Positions 9,469-22,400 of a DNA stretch of 64,000 bases are shown piece by piece (position 1 is the stretch's first letter; each line of letters opens with the position of its first letter). The DNA comes from Anthonomus grandis grandis (Eukaryota > Arthropoda > Insecta > Coleoptera > Curculionidae). Location: contig NC_065552.1 in the NCBI RefSeq assembly GCF_022605725.1, positions 30,267,879 through 30,331,878 of the forward strand, in the 5' to 3' direction. The position numbers and the translations under genes are program-made. The notes under the pieces are model-generated. The model was not told the origin of the DNA. It ran no database searches and was given only the letters and a program-made list of their open reading frames with translations.

Positions 9469-12360
9469 ATCGTTAAAGTGATTTACTAGAAAATTATGAA
9501 ATTGTGATTTATAATGGAAATTATCTTGTGATTGCGACTTGTGTATGATTTACGTGTTCTTGCCATTTTTTTGCCAAATTTTTTCAGATAGTTTTAGGTC
9601 TCTGTGAGAGTAATTATAGAGTTTGGTTGGAAACGGTAGAAAAACTGGGCCAGATTTTTTTTTTCAAATCGAATTTTTACAGATTTTGTATTTATAAAAA
9701 GTTAGATAAAAAGAATTAATTTTAGCAGAAATCTACAAAAGTGGATCATTATGCGAAATCAATTTTAAAGGTAGCATTGTGAATGTTTTTTCTGGAGCTT
9801 GGAACCTTAGTTTTAAAACCATTTACTAGAGGTCAGTGATACCTGCCATTGGTACCAATGCCCTTTTTTAATGCAAATATTAGCGAAGTAGAGCCCAATC
9901 TAACCTCGAAAGCGAGTTTGTTGTCGCGTGTATTGTAGAATTGTTTATTGAGTTTTATTGCGAGTAGTTAATTGACAACTGATGCCTGGAATAAAATAAT
10001 TAATTTATTCCAGGCATTTAATGATATTTTGATATTTTCAATACAACAAAAATGGCTATACGTTAAACAGTTAATTAAATAATTCCTTGCGGGCAACTCA
10101 TGTGGGTCTAAACGACCTGAATTTTTTTTTATTTAACTGTGAAATTAATTCAACTTTAGGATATTATAATGGACACTCTACAGATTAATTACGTGTAAAC
10201 AGTTTGTTCCTAGGTACAAAATTCGCTTGGCTACAGCTGTTTTAGTTAGAGAGTGATTTTTCTCTCTTCTGCATGCTAATTCTGGTATTAATATTGACTC
10301 CAAGAGAGTGGAGAGTGGGAATTCTTATCAGCAAGATGACCTCCTTGACTCAATAGACTAGAACATGGTCTACATAACAAATTGTGATTAGATATATATC
10401 AGACAATACGCTACGTTAGCATAGATTTATCATGACATTTCATAGCCATAGATTTATTTTCAAAATTCTTAAATAGTAAATTGCTTTAAAGAAACTGCTA
10501 CTTTTTGAAATGCAACAACGTCGCAGTTATGTACCATGTACCATGTACGTCTAATGCATTATCGGTCATCTATATATTATAATTTTTATCAATCTTATTT
10601 AAATCAATAAACCATAACAACATAAATATATTAATTATTTACAGAATTAATTAAATTTTATTTTACATTTATCTAAGGTTATTGATAATAGTAGTTTTGT
10701 TGCCGAATGTTTTGTGCCGAAATTGTAAACGAAATATTTTTCTTCATGACAACACGACAATCAAAGTAATAAAGAAATCTTAATATAATGGCCTGCCGGG
10801 TCATTTGCAATCAGTGACCAGTTCAGCAAATAATTAAGGGTACCAACCAAGACTCGAGAATGTTCTGAAATTACTACCAACTCAACTGGTTGCTTCTTTC
10901 TTTAGAATGAGATTATTATAAGGTAAAGGTCGTATTTCTGATTATATCTGTCAATGTTTATCTACTACTATAACGCTTACAGAAAGAATGAGTTGACCAG
11001 CTAGGGGAACAAACAATTCAGATGATCTTTTTAGATAAATACAAGTATTTTGTGTTAGTTTATATTGCCTGTATTGATGAACGATTCTTGTTGGTTTTTT
11101 TCATGTTTTTACAAATTATTCATTTTTTGGCCCAGGTTTACTCATCGATATTTGAAACATTGGTATTATAAAAAAATAATATATAGGAACATGCTAAGTA
11201 TAGCGTTTATCTTACATGGTGCTTTAAAAGTATGAATAATTTGCTCAAAGCTTGCATATTATACGGTTATTTTTTAATTAAAAGAATAATTACCCGCTCT
11301 TTAATTTTCATTGGTCGGGATAGGTAATTCCTGATAAATAAATTTAGAAAAAACTATCATAGTAGACCCGTAAAGAACAATTTTTTTATGTTAATGCTGG
11401 ATTTATACAAAATAATTTAAAATGGCATAACTGTTTTGCGTTCAATGTTTGTCATTTTACGATTGTTTTGGCGGAACTTGACTCCCAATAAGGTTGTCTT
11501 CCCGCTATATCTCGGTACCCTTTTACCATACATTCGGAAAAAAAATATTTATTATAAGAGTGTGGTCAAAAGAAAATGCTAGAAATAATTGTTAAGTTTG
11601 TATCTCTTTGACGCTAGAACGCATAACCGCTTTAAAATAGTTATTTTTAAAAACCAATTTTTCAAAAAATTATGTAATGAACAATATTTTTTTCTGCACT
11701 TCTTGGAAAATGATTACAAATAGAAGAATTTAATAAAAAAAAATAACAGAAAATTTTATTTATACTGGGTGTCCCAAAGGTGATAAATCAAACTCAAAAC
11801 AGAGGATAGAGAGAGTCATTTGCAATAAAAATCTTCCTATGTTGTTATGCAATTATGAATAGCATAAAAGTTATACCCATGATTTTTGTAAATTACAGCA
11901 CCTTGTCAAATAAAAGCTTTTAAAAAATATACAGTTGATTAAACACAATAGGGCCAAGTGGTGTAAAAATGACACACAAGCTTTCATATTTTTTGGGTCT
12001 TAGATTCCTTTGTAGGAAAAAAATTATGTAGGATGCAAGTGATAATCAGAAAACTTGCAAAAATAGAAACATAGAAACTTTACCTATGTTATGAGGAAAA
12101 AAATAAAAGCTCGGTCTCATATATCTCATATCCTTGGAAAAATGCATTTGCACTAAATATGAGACAGTCCAGATGAAATATGAGACGTAAAATATGAGTG
12201 GTAAAATTCACGTATAAACAGTTGAACCCGACTTCTAAACCAAAAATTAGACAGTCATGATAAAATTGAGACACGATTTTTAAAATTTATTAAATAAAAA
12301 AATGCAAAAATATTTATAGAAAGTAGTAAGCATTGATTATTAAACTAAATATTGAATTAA
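9469..12360. other. Region downstream of the GalNAc-transferase gene, no gene recognised
   Basis: AT-rich with no convincing open frame. It contains the likely 3' untranslated region and a palindrome at 9982-10017. A lone TACTGGGTGTCCCAAAGG at 11763-11780 resembles a mariner-type terminal repeat, but no partner was found. The word TATGAGAC recurs around 12110-12270. Confidence 0.5.
9982..10017. terminator. 36-bp palindrome carrying AATAAA on both strands
   Basis: The sequence is a palindrome with a single mismatched pair (positions 15/22): ATGCCTGGAATAAA, a short AT core, then its inverse. It puts a poly(A) hexamer on the plus strand at 9990-9995 and another on the minus strand. It lies about 520 nt past the GalNAc-transferase stop, so it could serve as that gene's 3'-end signal. 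This role is inferred. Confidence 0.45.
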
Positions 12361-13800
12361 AACTTGAATGAAGAAAGCTTTATTGTTTCAACAAATAATA
12401 TTGTTATAAACAAAGCACAAACTAAATAAAAACTACACTAAATAAAACAAAAGCACAATTTTTTACAAAAAATACAAGATTTAAAAAATATATATATATA
12501 ATAAAATAAGCGCTTTAATTCCCCTGCAAATTTATTCTTGCCTTTAATTTTTTGAATTGAAGAAGGAAGACGGTTAAAAAATTTTAAACTGGAATAAATT
12601 AAGGAATTCTTTGTTAATATTAAGTGAGGTATAGGCAAGTGTACAATATGAGAACTTCTCGTAAAATCAGGGTTATGAGCAGCTATGAGTAAATTATTTA
12701 GAGTGGATCAAACAACAGGTTTCTAAAATAAACAAGGATGGCAGTGTTAATATTTTTTTAGGCTAAAAAATGGTTTACAAGATTGAAAACGATTTAACCC
12801 ACGCACAAATCTAACCGCTCGTTTTTGGAAAATAAAAAGCGTTTGAAAAGGGATCTCGCCACAGGAGCCCCAGAAGCAAATGCCATATCGTAGATGAGAT
12901 AGAAACATTGAGTGCCAGCAAGTTAGCCTTACACCAATCTCTAAGAATATTCAGATCCGAGCCAATAGTTAGATCTTCTTTTGATGTGTTGTTCCACAAG
13001 ACAGTGGTGTCATCAGCAATTGCAATTACCAAATTTTCCAGAGATCCTCAAATTTTGAGTCATTAACAAAAATTAAAAACAATAATGGTCCTACTACAGA
13101 ACCTTGATGCACACCTACAGTGATAGGTTGAACTGTTAAAGTGTTTTTGAAACACCACTGCCTGTGATCTATCAGAGAGATAGGATGTAGGCCATCTCAA
13201 GGAAACACCACATAAAACTCCAGCTTGCGCAACAGAATTCTGTGATCAACACAATCGAATGCCTTAGTGAAATCACAAAATACGGCTGCCGCTACACTAC
13301 CCTCATTGAGGCTTAGATAAAGCTGTCTTAGAAATGAAAAAACTGCATCGTTTGTACTTAGATAGTTTTGAAAGCCAAATTGTGATGTTGATAAAACCTG
13401 ATTTCTCTTAATAACATCCAGCATCCTACTCTTGGCGAGTTTTTTGACAATTGTTGATAAGAGAGAAATTGGTCGATAGTTGGAGGGAGATTCAGTATCA
13501 TCTTTCTTAAAAAGAGGTACAACCTTGGCCAATTTAAGACTACTAGGAAACACGCCCAGATTAAAACTTTGATTTACGGTTTCTGAAAAAACAGTCAAAG
13601 CAGTATCAGGAAGTGCTTGCAGAATTTTAATGGAAATATCATCCCATCTCGAGGAACTCTTATTTTGAATTCTTTGCATTACATTTATTATTTCTGTTGT
13701 ATCAGTAGAAAACAGAAAAAAAGATTGCGAGATTGGTTGATCCATAATCCACTTGAGCAAAGAATTGCCAAACTAAAAAATATTCTTACTAAAAAAAATA
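12360..13800 (-). pseudogene. LINE (CR1/Jockey-like) reverse-transcriptase remnant
   Basis: The main open segment, 13760-13197, encodes fingers and palm: KVVPLFKKDDTESPSNYRPI, LLSTIVKKL, QFGFQNYLSTNDAVFSFL and VFCDFTKAFDCVDHRILL. Further on are IAIADDTTVLW (the catalytic YADD position, here IADD) at about 13030 and a C-terminal tail (LTKNSLIYSSLKFFNRLPSSI) at 12638-12438. Frame breaks separate the three parts. The 3' end lies near 12360. Confidence 0.85.
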
Positions 13801-14210
13801 AGTAAAAAAAGTAAAAGCTTAAAAATAACATAGAGGAACAGGTTTACTACTAATGAAAATTTAGGGAATTATATATTTGTTGAAATCTATTGGAAAGGAA
13901 TACATATCTGCCGTTATCTAAGTTCCTGCACGCGGATCTGGGGGTGGTAGTTTTAAAACAATATCTTCCTTTACCACATTATAGATTTCCGAAACTATTG
14001 AATAAACAAATCTATTTCCATTACGTCGTAAATAGGAAACAAAACTCGTATTGGGTAGCAACTCTCTTACAAAAGCCTTGTAGTGCACAGTCTTATTTTT
14101 AGTTTTAAATTTCCAAGACGCCAACAAATGGGCACCAAGGCATCTCTGTCATAAGCATGCACAGATTTCTATCAAGATTCGCAAGTTCTATGTGAATCAG
14201 ATGAAAAATA
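13800..14210. other. Spacer between two LINE fragments
   Basis: Overlapping short open frames exist on both strands at about 13890-14127. None shows a domain I recognise. It may be decayed LINE 3' sequence. Confidence 0.35.
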
Positions 14211-15780
14211 TGCAGTTAATAAGACATGTTGTAATACTGAGAAGAAACAGATCACTGGCCTAGCGAGAGGCCAATACGCTTATACCTATGCATATTCCAT
14301 AGTTGCCTTGGGTCAACGAAAACTAAGAACTTTGGTTGTGTTGGAATTGCCTTCGCCGAGATCCTTCTTCGGAAAAAACATCCTAGATGTTTTCTCAGTA
14401 TTGTGGAGCAATTTATTAGAAATAAACCAGCTCTTGGCCAAATCCTGTGCAGCTACAGAACCCTCCAATATATCAGCCCATACAGACACTGTTGTGTCGT
14501 CAGCAAAGAGTGTACTTTGAATTTTCATTGATTTTTATTAAATCGTTTATGTAAACGTATGGGATCTAAAATTGACCCTTGGGGTACTTCAATATATTTT
14601 TCTCTTTGCGCGCAAGTCTGACAAATTTTGTAGTATTTGAGCTTCCTTGAGGATGATTCAATGGTTTGCACATGCCAAGGCCTTACTTAGGTCACAACAA
14701 AGCACTATATTATACTGCTGTTTCTGAAAACTATCCAAGAGACCCCTGACGAGGTAAAAAATACTGTTGAAAAAAAAGCTTTTATTTTGCTTGAAACCAA
14801 ACTGGGAACTGCTATAAAAGTAATTATTTCCAAAAAATTCTACAATTTGTTTTGACATGCATTTTTTTATGATTTTTGACACAATGGAAATAAGAGATAT
14901 AGAATGGCAGCGGCCAGGACTGTTTTGGTCACCTTTTTTAAAAATTTGCACCAAATTGCAATCCCTAAGGCATTCATTTATGAGCAAAGTTAAGGGCACA
15001 ATAATCTAATTTTTAACATATTTTATTACTCTGACATTGATTCCAGAAATATCACAGCTGTTTTTATTTTTTAGACTGTCAATAATACCGCGGATATGAA
15101 TAAAAATAACTTCCCTAAATGAAAAACTCTCTGATATATTAAGATTGGCTAGATTACTTAAAGGATTTAAATGGGATGGTGGTATTTTGTCTATTGAGAT
15201 TCTATGCTGTATTTGAATAATTATTGAAGTCATTAGGATTGAGATTACTGCTCGAATTTATTTTGTTTCATATACTTCACATTTGTTTGATTGAGTTATT
15301 TAAGTTGTCATTTGCTAAGATGTTTGCACTCGATATTTCTGCCTTATACAATTTTTGAAATTCCCTTTCGTTTTGTGGAGTATTGTATTGCTCACAAATT
15401 TCACCTAACAGTCTCAGATGCTCTCCAATTTCTCTCAACCAGCTAATATTATTCGACTCGTCATCATACTGCTTCTCTGGAAAAGCATCGAGAAATACCT
15501 CTTTCAATATATGTAGCCACGAAGCTAGCAAATTTACATTCAGTAGATAAGTTAGTTTCTTTGACAAAGCCCCTTCGAAGTGTTCGATATTATATTGTGA
15601 AAATCGAAAAGTCTCTAAAAAGTTTTTTTTTGCATGAGAAACCTGCTGCACGTCAAAAGGAACCAGTAATTGCAAAATTTTAAAGGTGTAATGCGGTTTT
15701 TTGTTCCCTGCACGACAAGAACCTATATGAAAAAATAATTTTATCTGTCTAATACACATAAAATTAATATTTTAATAGAG
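14210..15780 (-). pseudogene. Second LINE remnant (endonuclease-RT linker and RT)
   Basis: From right to left: 15759-15277 is an open segment whose FLDAFPEKQ...WLREIGEHLRLL pattern matches the linker between endonuclease and reverse transcriptase in CR1/Jockey elements. Next, 15233-15006 carries the pre-RT block (INVRVIKYVKN). Then 14999-14658 holds LVQIFKKGDQNS, QFGFKQNKSFFF and LCCDLSKAL, and 14528-14313 holds LFADDTTVSV (palm Asp pair). It is interrupted by stops and frame changes. The 160-codon segment at 15277-15759 is tempting as a host exon, but this context argues for LINE origin. Confidence 0.75.
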
Positions 15781-16470
15781 AAGCATTTTGATATCTTGTT
15801 GAAACGCTTTGGCCAATAATATATGTATTAATAATAAAACAAACAGATTTTTTGCAAGTTACAAAATCAGTTTTAAATAAGAACGTTGTGTATTTAGATG
15901 ATTATATCAGTTTTTCCTGCCACATGATACATACATCTTAAAATAAAAGAACATTTTTGTTAATTTTTCTGAAACAAGCCATTTAAAACTTTTTTACTTC
16001 CAGCATTGTCGTTTCATCATCACTCTTATAATAAATATTTATTCTGAAAGCTCTACCGTGTAACTATACCGAGGCATACATATACTAGATATATACATAT
16101 ACTACATATACTAGAGCAATTGAAAAAAACAGGATAAAAGAGCTGTCTAATTTCTTCACTAATTTATAATAACGGTAAAAAAAATTGAAAAGGACTAATA
16201 TTTCAATTTATTTGTTTGTATACATCCAGCTTAAAACGCACATCACACTATTAAGTCATTGTAGGACCAAGTTGTAAATAGATTGCGCCAATTGAATACA
16301 TTAGTTTTTAAATATTTTCCAATAATTTAAGTATTAGTATTATAATTGTTTATATTCTTACTTACGTTATTTATTTTTTCGCTCTCAGTGCTATCAAGTG
16401 CGAAGGAACCACATTTTACACGAACATTCCGTTTAAAAATAAAACTATATTTTTAATACTAAAAAAGTGT

Positions 16471-16476
16471 TTTATT
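16471..16476 (-). terminator. Poly(A) signal of the dehydrogenase gene
   Basis: TTTATT on the plus strand reads AATAAA on the minus strand, beginning 16 nt past the dehydrogenase stop at 16492. This implies a very short 3' untranslated region. Confidence 0.55.
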
Positions 16477-16491
16477 TATCATATAAAAACA

Positions 16492-19400
16492 TCACTTTTT
16501 ACGTAAAGTTAATCTGTCGGGAATTTCCACCTCATAAATAGGTTCATTTCCTTCTGAGACCCAAACGCTTCCGTTTTGTCCTTTAGTAATGATGGTTATC
16601 ATCCCTTCAGCGACATTCCGAGGTCTGAAATTTAGAAAAATCGAAATTTATATTAGAGTTTGGCAGACTTTCCAGAAGAAAAATATACAAATTAAACAAA
16701 ATAATAGTAATTCATAAATCCTTCAGTCACTATAACTGGGTATGAAAAATTGATTTGAGTTATAAGGGTTTAGTTGCATGTGGGGTCAAGTTGCCAACGA
16801 AAAGCCTTAATTTTTCTGTTCGCCCTGAATAAGACCTCAGAAGGCCGAAACGTTGACAAAAAAGAAGAAAAAAAATTATTTTATTTGATCCCACATCCTT
16901 AACCCTTCAAACTCAAAACAATTAAACTGGGTCACTAAAATTACATATGTAAAAATTGATGACATGTTTCAAATTTTAGCCGCTGAGTATCATAATTTTT
17001 ATGTTAATAAAAATATTATCAAAAACAGTTTTGCTTTGATAGTGTAGCTAACCGTGTATACGTTTCCTTGTATACAGGGTGCCTCCGATTAAGTCGGCAC
17101 TATTGGTATTTTTGTTAATATTTAAGATACAGGGTCGGTTAAATTAGCAAACTAGTAGGATTTTTTCTGTTGATTAAAATGGTGAAAACAGAAAAAAAAT
17201 TGAACATCGCGTTTTCGAGAAAATGTGAAAAATGTACTTTTGTTAAATGGAATCCCCTGTATATTTTTACATAAATCAAAAGATAATAATTTTCTTAATA
17301 AAAAAGTTTATTTACACTAATAGCCTAAACCTAAAAATAACAAAGTTATAGCGATATTAATAATTTTGTCAAATTTAGGCAAGTTGGCTTTGAAATAAAT
17401 AACATCAAGTAAAACTACTAATTTACAATAAATGAGCAAAAACATCGCCATCTTGTTCAATACATTTCTGAGCACACTTAGGCATACGTCTTGTAGCTTT
17501 TAAGATTGATCTTCTATCTATTGATCCAATTATTTGCCTAATATGTGTTTGAAGTTCATCAACGGTTTCTGTATTTTTTTTATACATTTTTTATGTAACC
17601 CCAAAAATAAAAATCTAGAGGGGTTAGGTCTGGTGACCTAGGTGGCCAACGAATCGGGCCACGTGTCGCAATCCATTTATCGTCAAACAGTCTATTAAGT
17701 AATATTCTTACATCATTTAGTTGATGGGGAGGTGCTCCATCCTGTTGAAAATAGATTTGTTGCCGTCCCTCCAAGTTAACATTATCCAAATAATCTTCCA
17801 GCGCTCCAGATAATATGAGTTGAACATATCTCCTTCCAGTCAAAGTGCCATCATAAAACACAGGTCCTATTACTTGGCTTCCTATTAAGCCGCACCAAAC
17901 GTTTATACTAAATTGATTTTGAGGATTTCTGGGATCAGTAAGGAAAAGATTTTCTTGGGACCAATAGTGTACATTTTTACGGTTAAACATACCTTTGTTT
18001 GAAAAATTAGCTTCGTCGCACCAAATTATACGGTTTAAAGTATTATCATTAGCTTCATATGCATTCCGTAACCAGTTGCAAAAAGCAAGTCTTCTTTCGT
18101 TATCGCCAGGCAACAATGTTTGTACTGGTCGATACTTATATGGCACAAATTTGTGTTTCTTTAAGACCCGCCAAATTGTTACTAAGCTCACACCGTAAGC
18201 TCTTGCTAAATTTCTAGTTGAGTTTTCCATATGAGCTTCAAAATATGCCATAATAGAAATTTCAACATCCTCGCTTACTACAAATTGGTTCCTTCTTCTA
18301 GTTCTTTTAAACACGTTTTCGTTACTTCTACATTTTCTGTAGAGAATTAAAAAGTATCTACGGTTTGGCAAGTTACGAGTCTGGAATCTTTGGCGGTACT
18401 CTTCTAGCGCTCTGTCACTATTTTTTCGACATACAAGGTAACATTCTAACATATCACATATTTCAATATGCGTAAAAGGCATTTTACTAATTTACATTTT
18501 ACAAAAATCACAAACTTTGCTAACATGTAACTGTCAGTATTTCTTTATTTAATAAAATCTCTACGGCTACTGTCATTTTATTTTTCAAAAAATTCAAGGC
18601 CAACTTGCCTAAATTTGACAAAATTATTAATATCGCTATAACTTTGTTATTTTTAGGTTTAGGCTATTAGTGTAAATAAGCTTTTTTATTAAGAAAATTA
18701 TTATCTTTTGATTTATGTAAAAACATACAGGGGAATCCATTTAACAAAAGTACATTTTTCACATTTTCTCGAAAACGCGATGTTCAATTTTTTTTTCTGT
18801 TTTCACCATTTTAATCAACAGAAAAAATCCTACTAGTTTGCTAATTTAACCGACTCTGTATCTTAAACATTAACAAAGATACCAATAGTGCCGACTTAAT
18901 CGGAGGCACCCTGTATATATACCGGGTGGTGCGTCGCCGAGCGGAACAGGAAAACCCATTTAAATTTTAAGGGTGTCAATTATTGGCTTCCCTGTACATT
19001 TTATAGAAAAAATGTAAGATAACTTTTTGAAGAAACGGGCACCAGTAAAATGAATATTGTCACTGACGTGAGTAAAAGTGTCAATAAATCAGTGACAGTC
19101 GATATTTGAAAACAAGTATGAATTATTTAATCGACGAAAAAATAATTATAAATATTTAATATAATTTTATCGTTATATTAAATAACAGTTTAGATAAAAA
19201 AGTAATGTTAACGTGTCTTACTTTGAATGTATGGTTGTGAGATTGATAAAATGAAAAAAAAAACATTTCTTGTATTCGGCTGTACGTCAGATTTGACAAA
19301 GCCTTATAATAAATTGTTTGCTGGTGGCTGGTGTCTGGTTTTACCTAAACCGAAAATTTGGTAATTTTGCAATTACATTTAATTGAATAATTCAAGATTC

Positions 19401-22400
19401 ACTTATTAAAATTTTATGAAACTTTGCACGACGGTTTGCCAGATTGGTGGCTTCAAAAAGTTATCTTACATTTTTTCTGTAAAATGTACAGGGAAGCCAA
19501 TAATTGACACCCTTAAAATTTACATGAGATTTCCTATGTACCGCTCGGCGACGCACCACCCGGTATATATTTTCGTTTAAGATTTTATAGGATGTAACAA
19601 ATATTAAATTCTAAGATTTATATTTTTACTTTTAATGTGTAAGCTATTTTTAAAATAAAGAATCCAAAAATGCATTAATAAATGGGGTATTCTATTTAAA
19701 ATAATAAAGTTGACAACTGTACAGTCTTCTTGACGTACCCTATATGTTCTGTTCTTGTTGTCACCTTAATTTCACTTGATTGATTATTAGTTTAATACTT
19801 AGTTTGATTTAGTTTAGTTCTATAAGTTATATTCTTAAGTGCATTCAAAGTATCGCTTCTTGCTGTTAATATTTTTTGTTTTACATAATGGATTTTGAGA
19901 TTTGCCTTATTTCCTCGCCTTTCCCTATAATATTTCCTTACTTGCTATTCTTTACTTTTACTACAAGCCTGGTACATACCCAAATAATACGTCACACGCA
20001 AGTACCGAAAAGACTGACGCGGGGAATCGAGGTGAAAAACACTCGGTACTAGATCGTCTTACTGTTAATAACCATTTTTACGACCAGTGTTTGCGCGGCC
20101 TTCCGCAAAAACCTCCTGTGTTATCCTGATCCTGACTGACCCCTAGGTAAGTCTTTTTACTTTTAATTTAATTCAATCATTTTTATATTTTTCATGCTAA
20201 GTCAGCAGGCTGTGGTGTAAAACCGTCCAAAGGTACATGAACCATCGCAACCTATAAATTTTACAGTCTATAGGGCCTCAATTGATTAGAACCCTTTTCT
20301 AATCAATGGCACCCTATTAAACACCATATATTTTTCAGAAATCTGAAAACATGCAATAAAATAGAATTGACGTGTACCGAGCGTTTTTAAACCAGGTAAT
20401 TCGTTTACCTGTAAAAGGGATTTTTCCAGACTTTTTAAACACACTATACATCTAGGTATTCAATCACTATACATCTAGGTATTCAATCACCTTTCATGTA
20501 AATATTAAAGAGGCAGTAACAGATAATATTTAGGCGTAAACTTCAGGGTTTTCTCGTGGAAAGCGCTTACTACTTACTCAATGAGTACTATACTAATGTA
20601 TTTTAACTGCGTTGCCAATAAATTTATTTTTCTGGTTGTATTAAGTCTTTCGTAATTTATTCTGTTTGTAATTCTATGTTATAATTTATAGGTGTAATGT
20701 GCATTAATTAAACTAATCTAAATCTTACTTTAATATTGCAATGTATATGAGCTGTTAAATATTAAAACAAATGTATTACTTTGTCAACAACAATAAAAGG
20801 TTTGGACTAAAAAAAGCGTATTTTGGCTTTTAGAGCATTTAGAGTCATTAAATCTTATTAAAGATCTAGGTATTTATTTTAATATAATAGTTTATTGTCA
20901 TTTACAGCATATTTATAAGACCTAATAAAAATGCTTAGTTTTCTGATATGATATACCAAAGAATTCATTAATATTTAACAGACTGGGATGTAACCACTCA
21001 AAGAATATTACGCAATTGTGTGATTATGCAACTGTTTAATAAATTCAGTAAATCAAAGAAATTTTTTTTCGGAATAAATTAACGCGTAATATATATTACT
21101 ACCTGAATACCCGCGGAAAATAAAAGAAAAGTCGAAAAAGGCCTCTAATAATAGTAAATGCAACCCACAATACACAAAAATAAAATCCGAAGCCACGGCT
21201 CAATGATTGTACATGCAACCCACAATACACAAAAATAAAATCCGAAGCCTCGCCTCATTGATAGTACATGCAACCCACAATTGCCACGCCGTTTTTCTTG
21301 AGGTCAAGGGGCGCGATTAATATAATATAATTATTATAAAACCAAGACACAAATAATCTTAAAAATGATTCGTTAGATGCAGAGCGAGCGGTAAGACTGA
21401 GTCGAGTCACCTCTCGGATATCAGTCTCGCATGGACCCGCCTTGTTGTTATGTCTACCAAAATATAAATAATACAGAGGCACTTTTTCAATCGTATTTAT
21501 TAATCAGTTTTATGCGATATTTATTATATCGCTAACACCCCTTATCGGTGGAATTTCAAAAAGTTCGTTCGTATCCGGGGCCTACATTATAAAAAAACAT
21601 TGTTGCAGTTAATTTTTTTTTCTTAAGTTGATGCCTGCGAGTCGTTGGTGCGGGCAGTCTCCGTTCAAACTCCGAAGCCACGCCCTCTTAGTTCTCGAGG
21701 TCACGGGTAACAATTTTCCCATTTTTTACCCCTTATCGGTGGAATTTCGAAAAATCCGTTCTTATCCGGTGCCTACATTATAAAAGGAACCCGTTGGCAA
21801 AATTTTACGTTTCTAGCTATTGCAGTTTGGGCTCTGCGATGATGAGTCAGTCAGTCAGGACAAACTCTTTTATATATAGATAACTTTCTTAAACTTAAAC
21901 TCTCACTTACGGTTGTGCTGGTAATGATCCAAGCTCCTTAGCGAGCACCTCTCCTAAATTAGGGAATCCTTTTAAGGCGAACTTTCCAGCTTCGGAAATC
22001 AGTGGCGTTTCAGTCACTCCCGGACACATAGTCACGAATTTAATGCCAGTCAAGTTCCAATAATAGTCAGTTCCAAAGGACCGGGTCATGCCGAGAACAA
22101 AGTGTTTTGTTCCGACGTATACGGGACATCCTGAGAGGGATTGAAGACCCAATATGGAGGCGATGTTGGCCACCACACCACCTTTACCGCCATTGTTTTT
22201 GCCCATATATTTGATTGCTAGAAGACTGCCCTCGACTACGGCATTCTAAAGAACGTAAATGTATTTTTTAGACAACGTAAGTATGTTTCGTGATTATAAA
22301 TATAATTTATGCAAATATAAAAAACTTACACAATTCAAAGCTACTTCTTTTTCCCAATCGCTGTCAAACATAATTCCGGCATTGTTAATTACCACATCCA

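Noticed and set aside
11763..11785. ACTGGGTGTCCCAAAGG as the end of a mariner element
   Set aside because: No inverted partner or transposase was found within several kilobases.
15277..15759. 160-codon open frame considered as a host-gene exon downstream of the dehydrogenase
   Set aside because: The FPEK...WLREI pattern matches the endonuclease-RT linker of LINEs, and RT blocks follow at once on the same strand.
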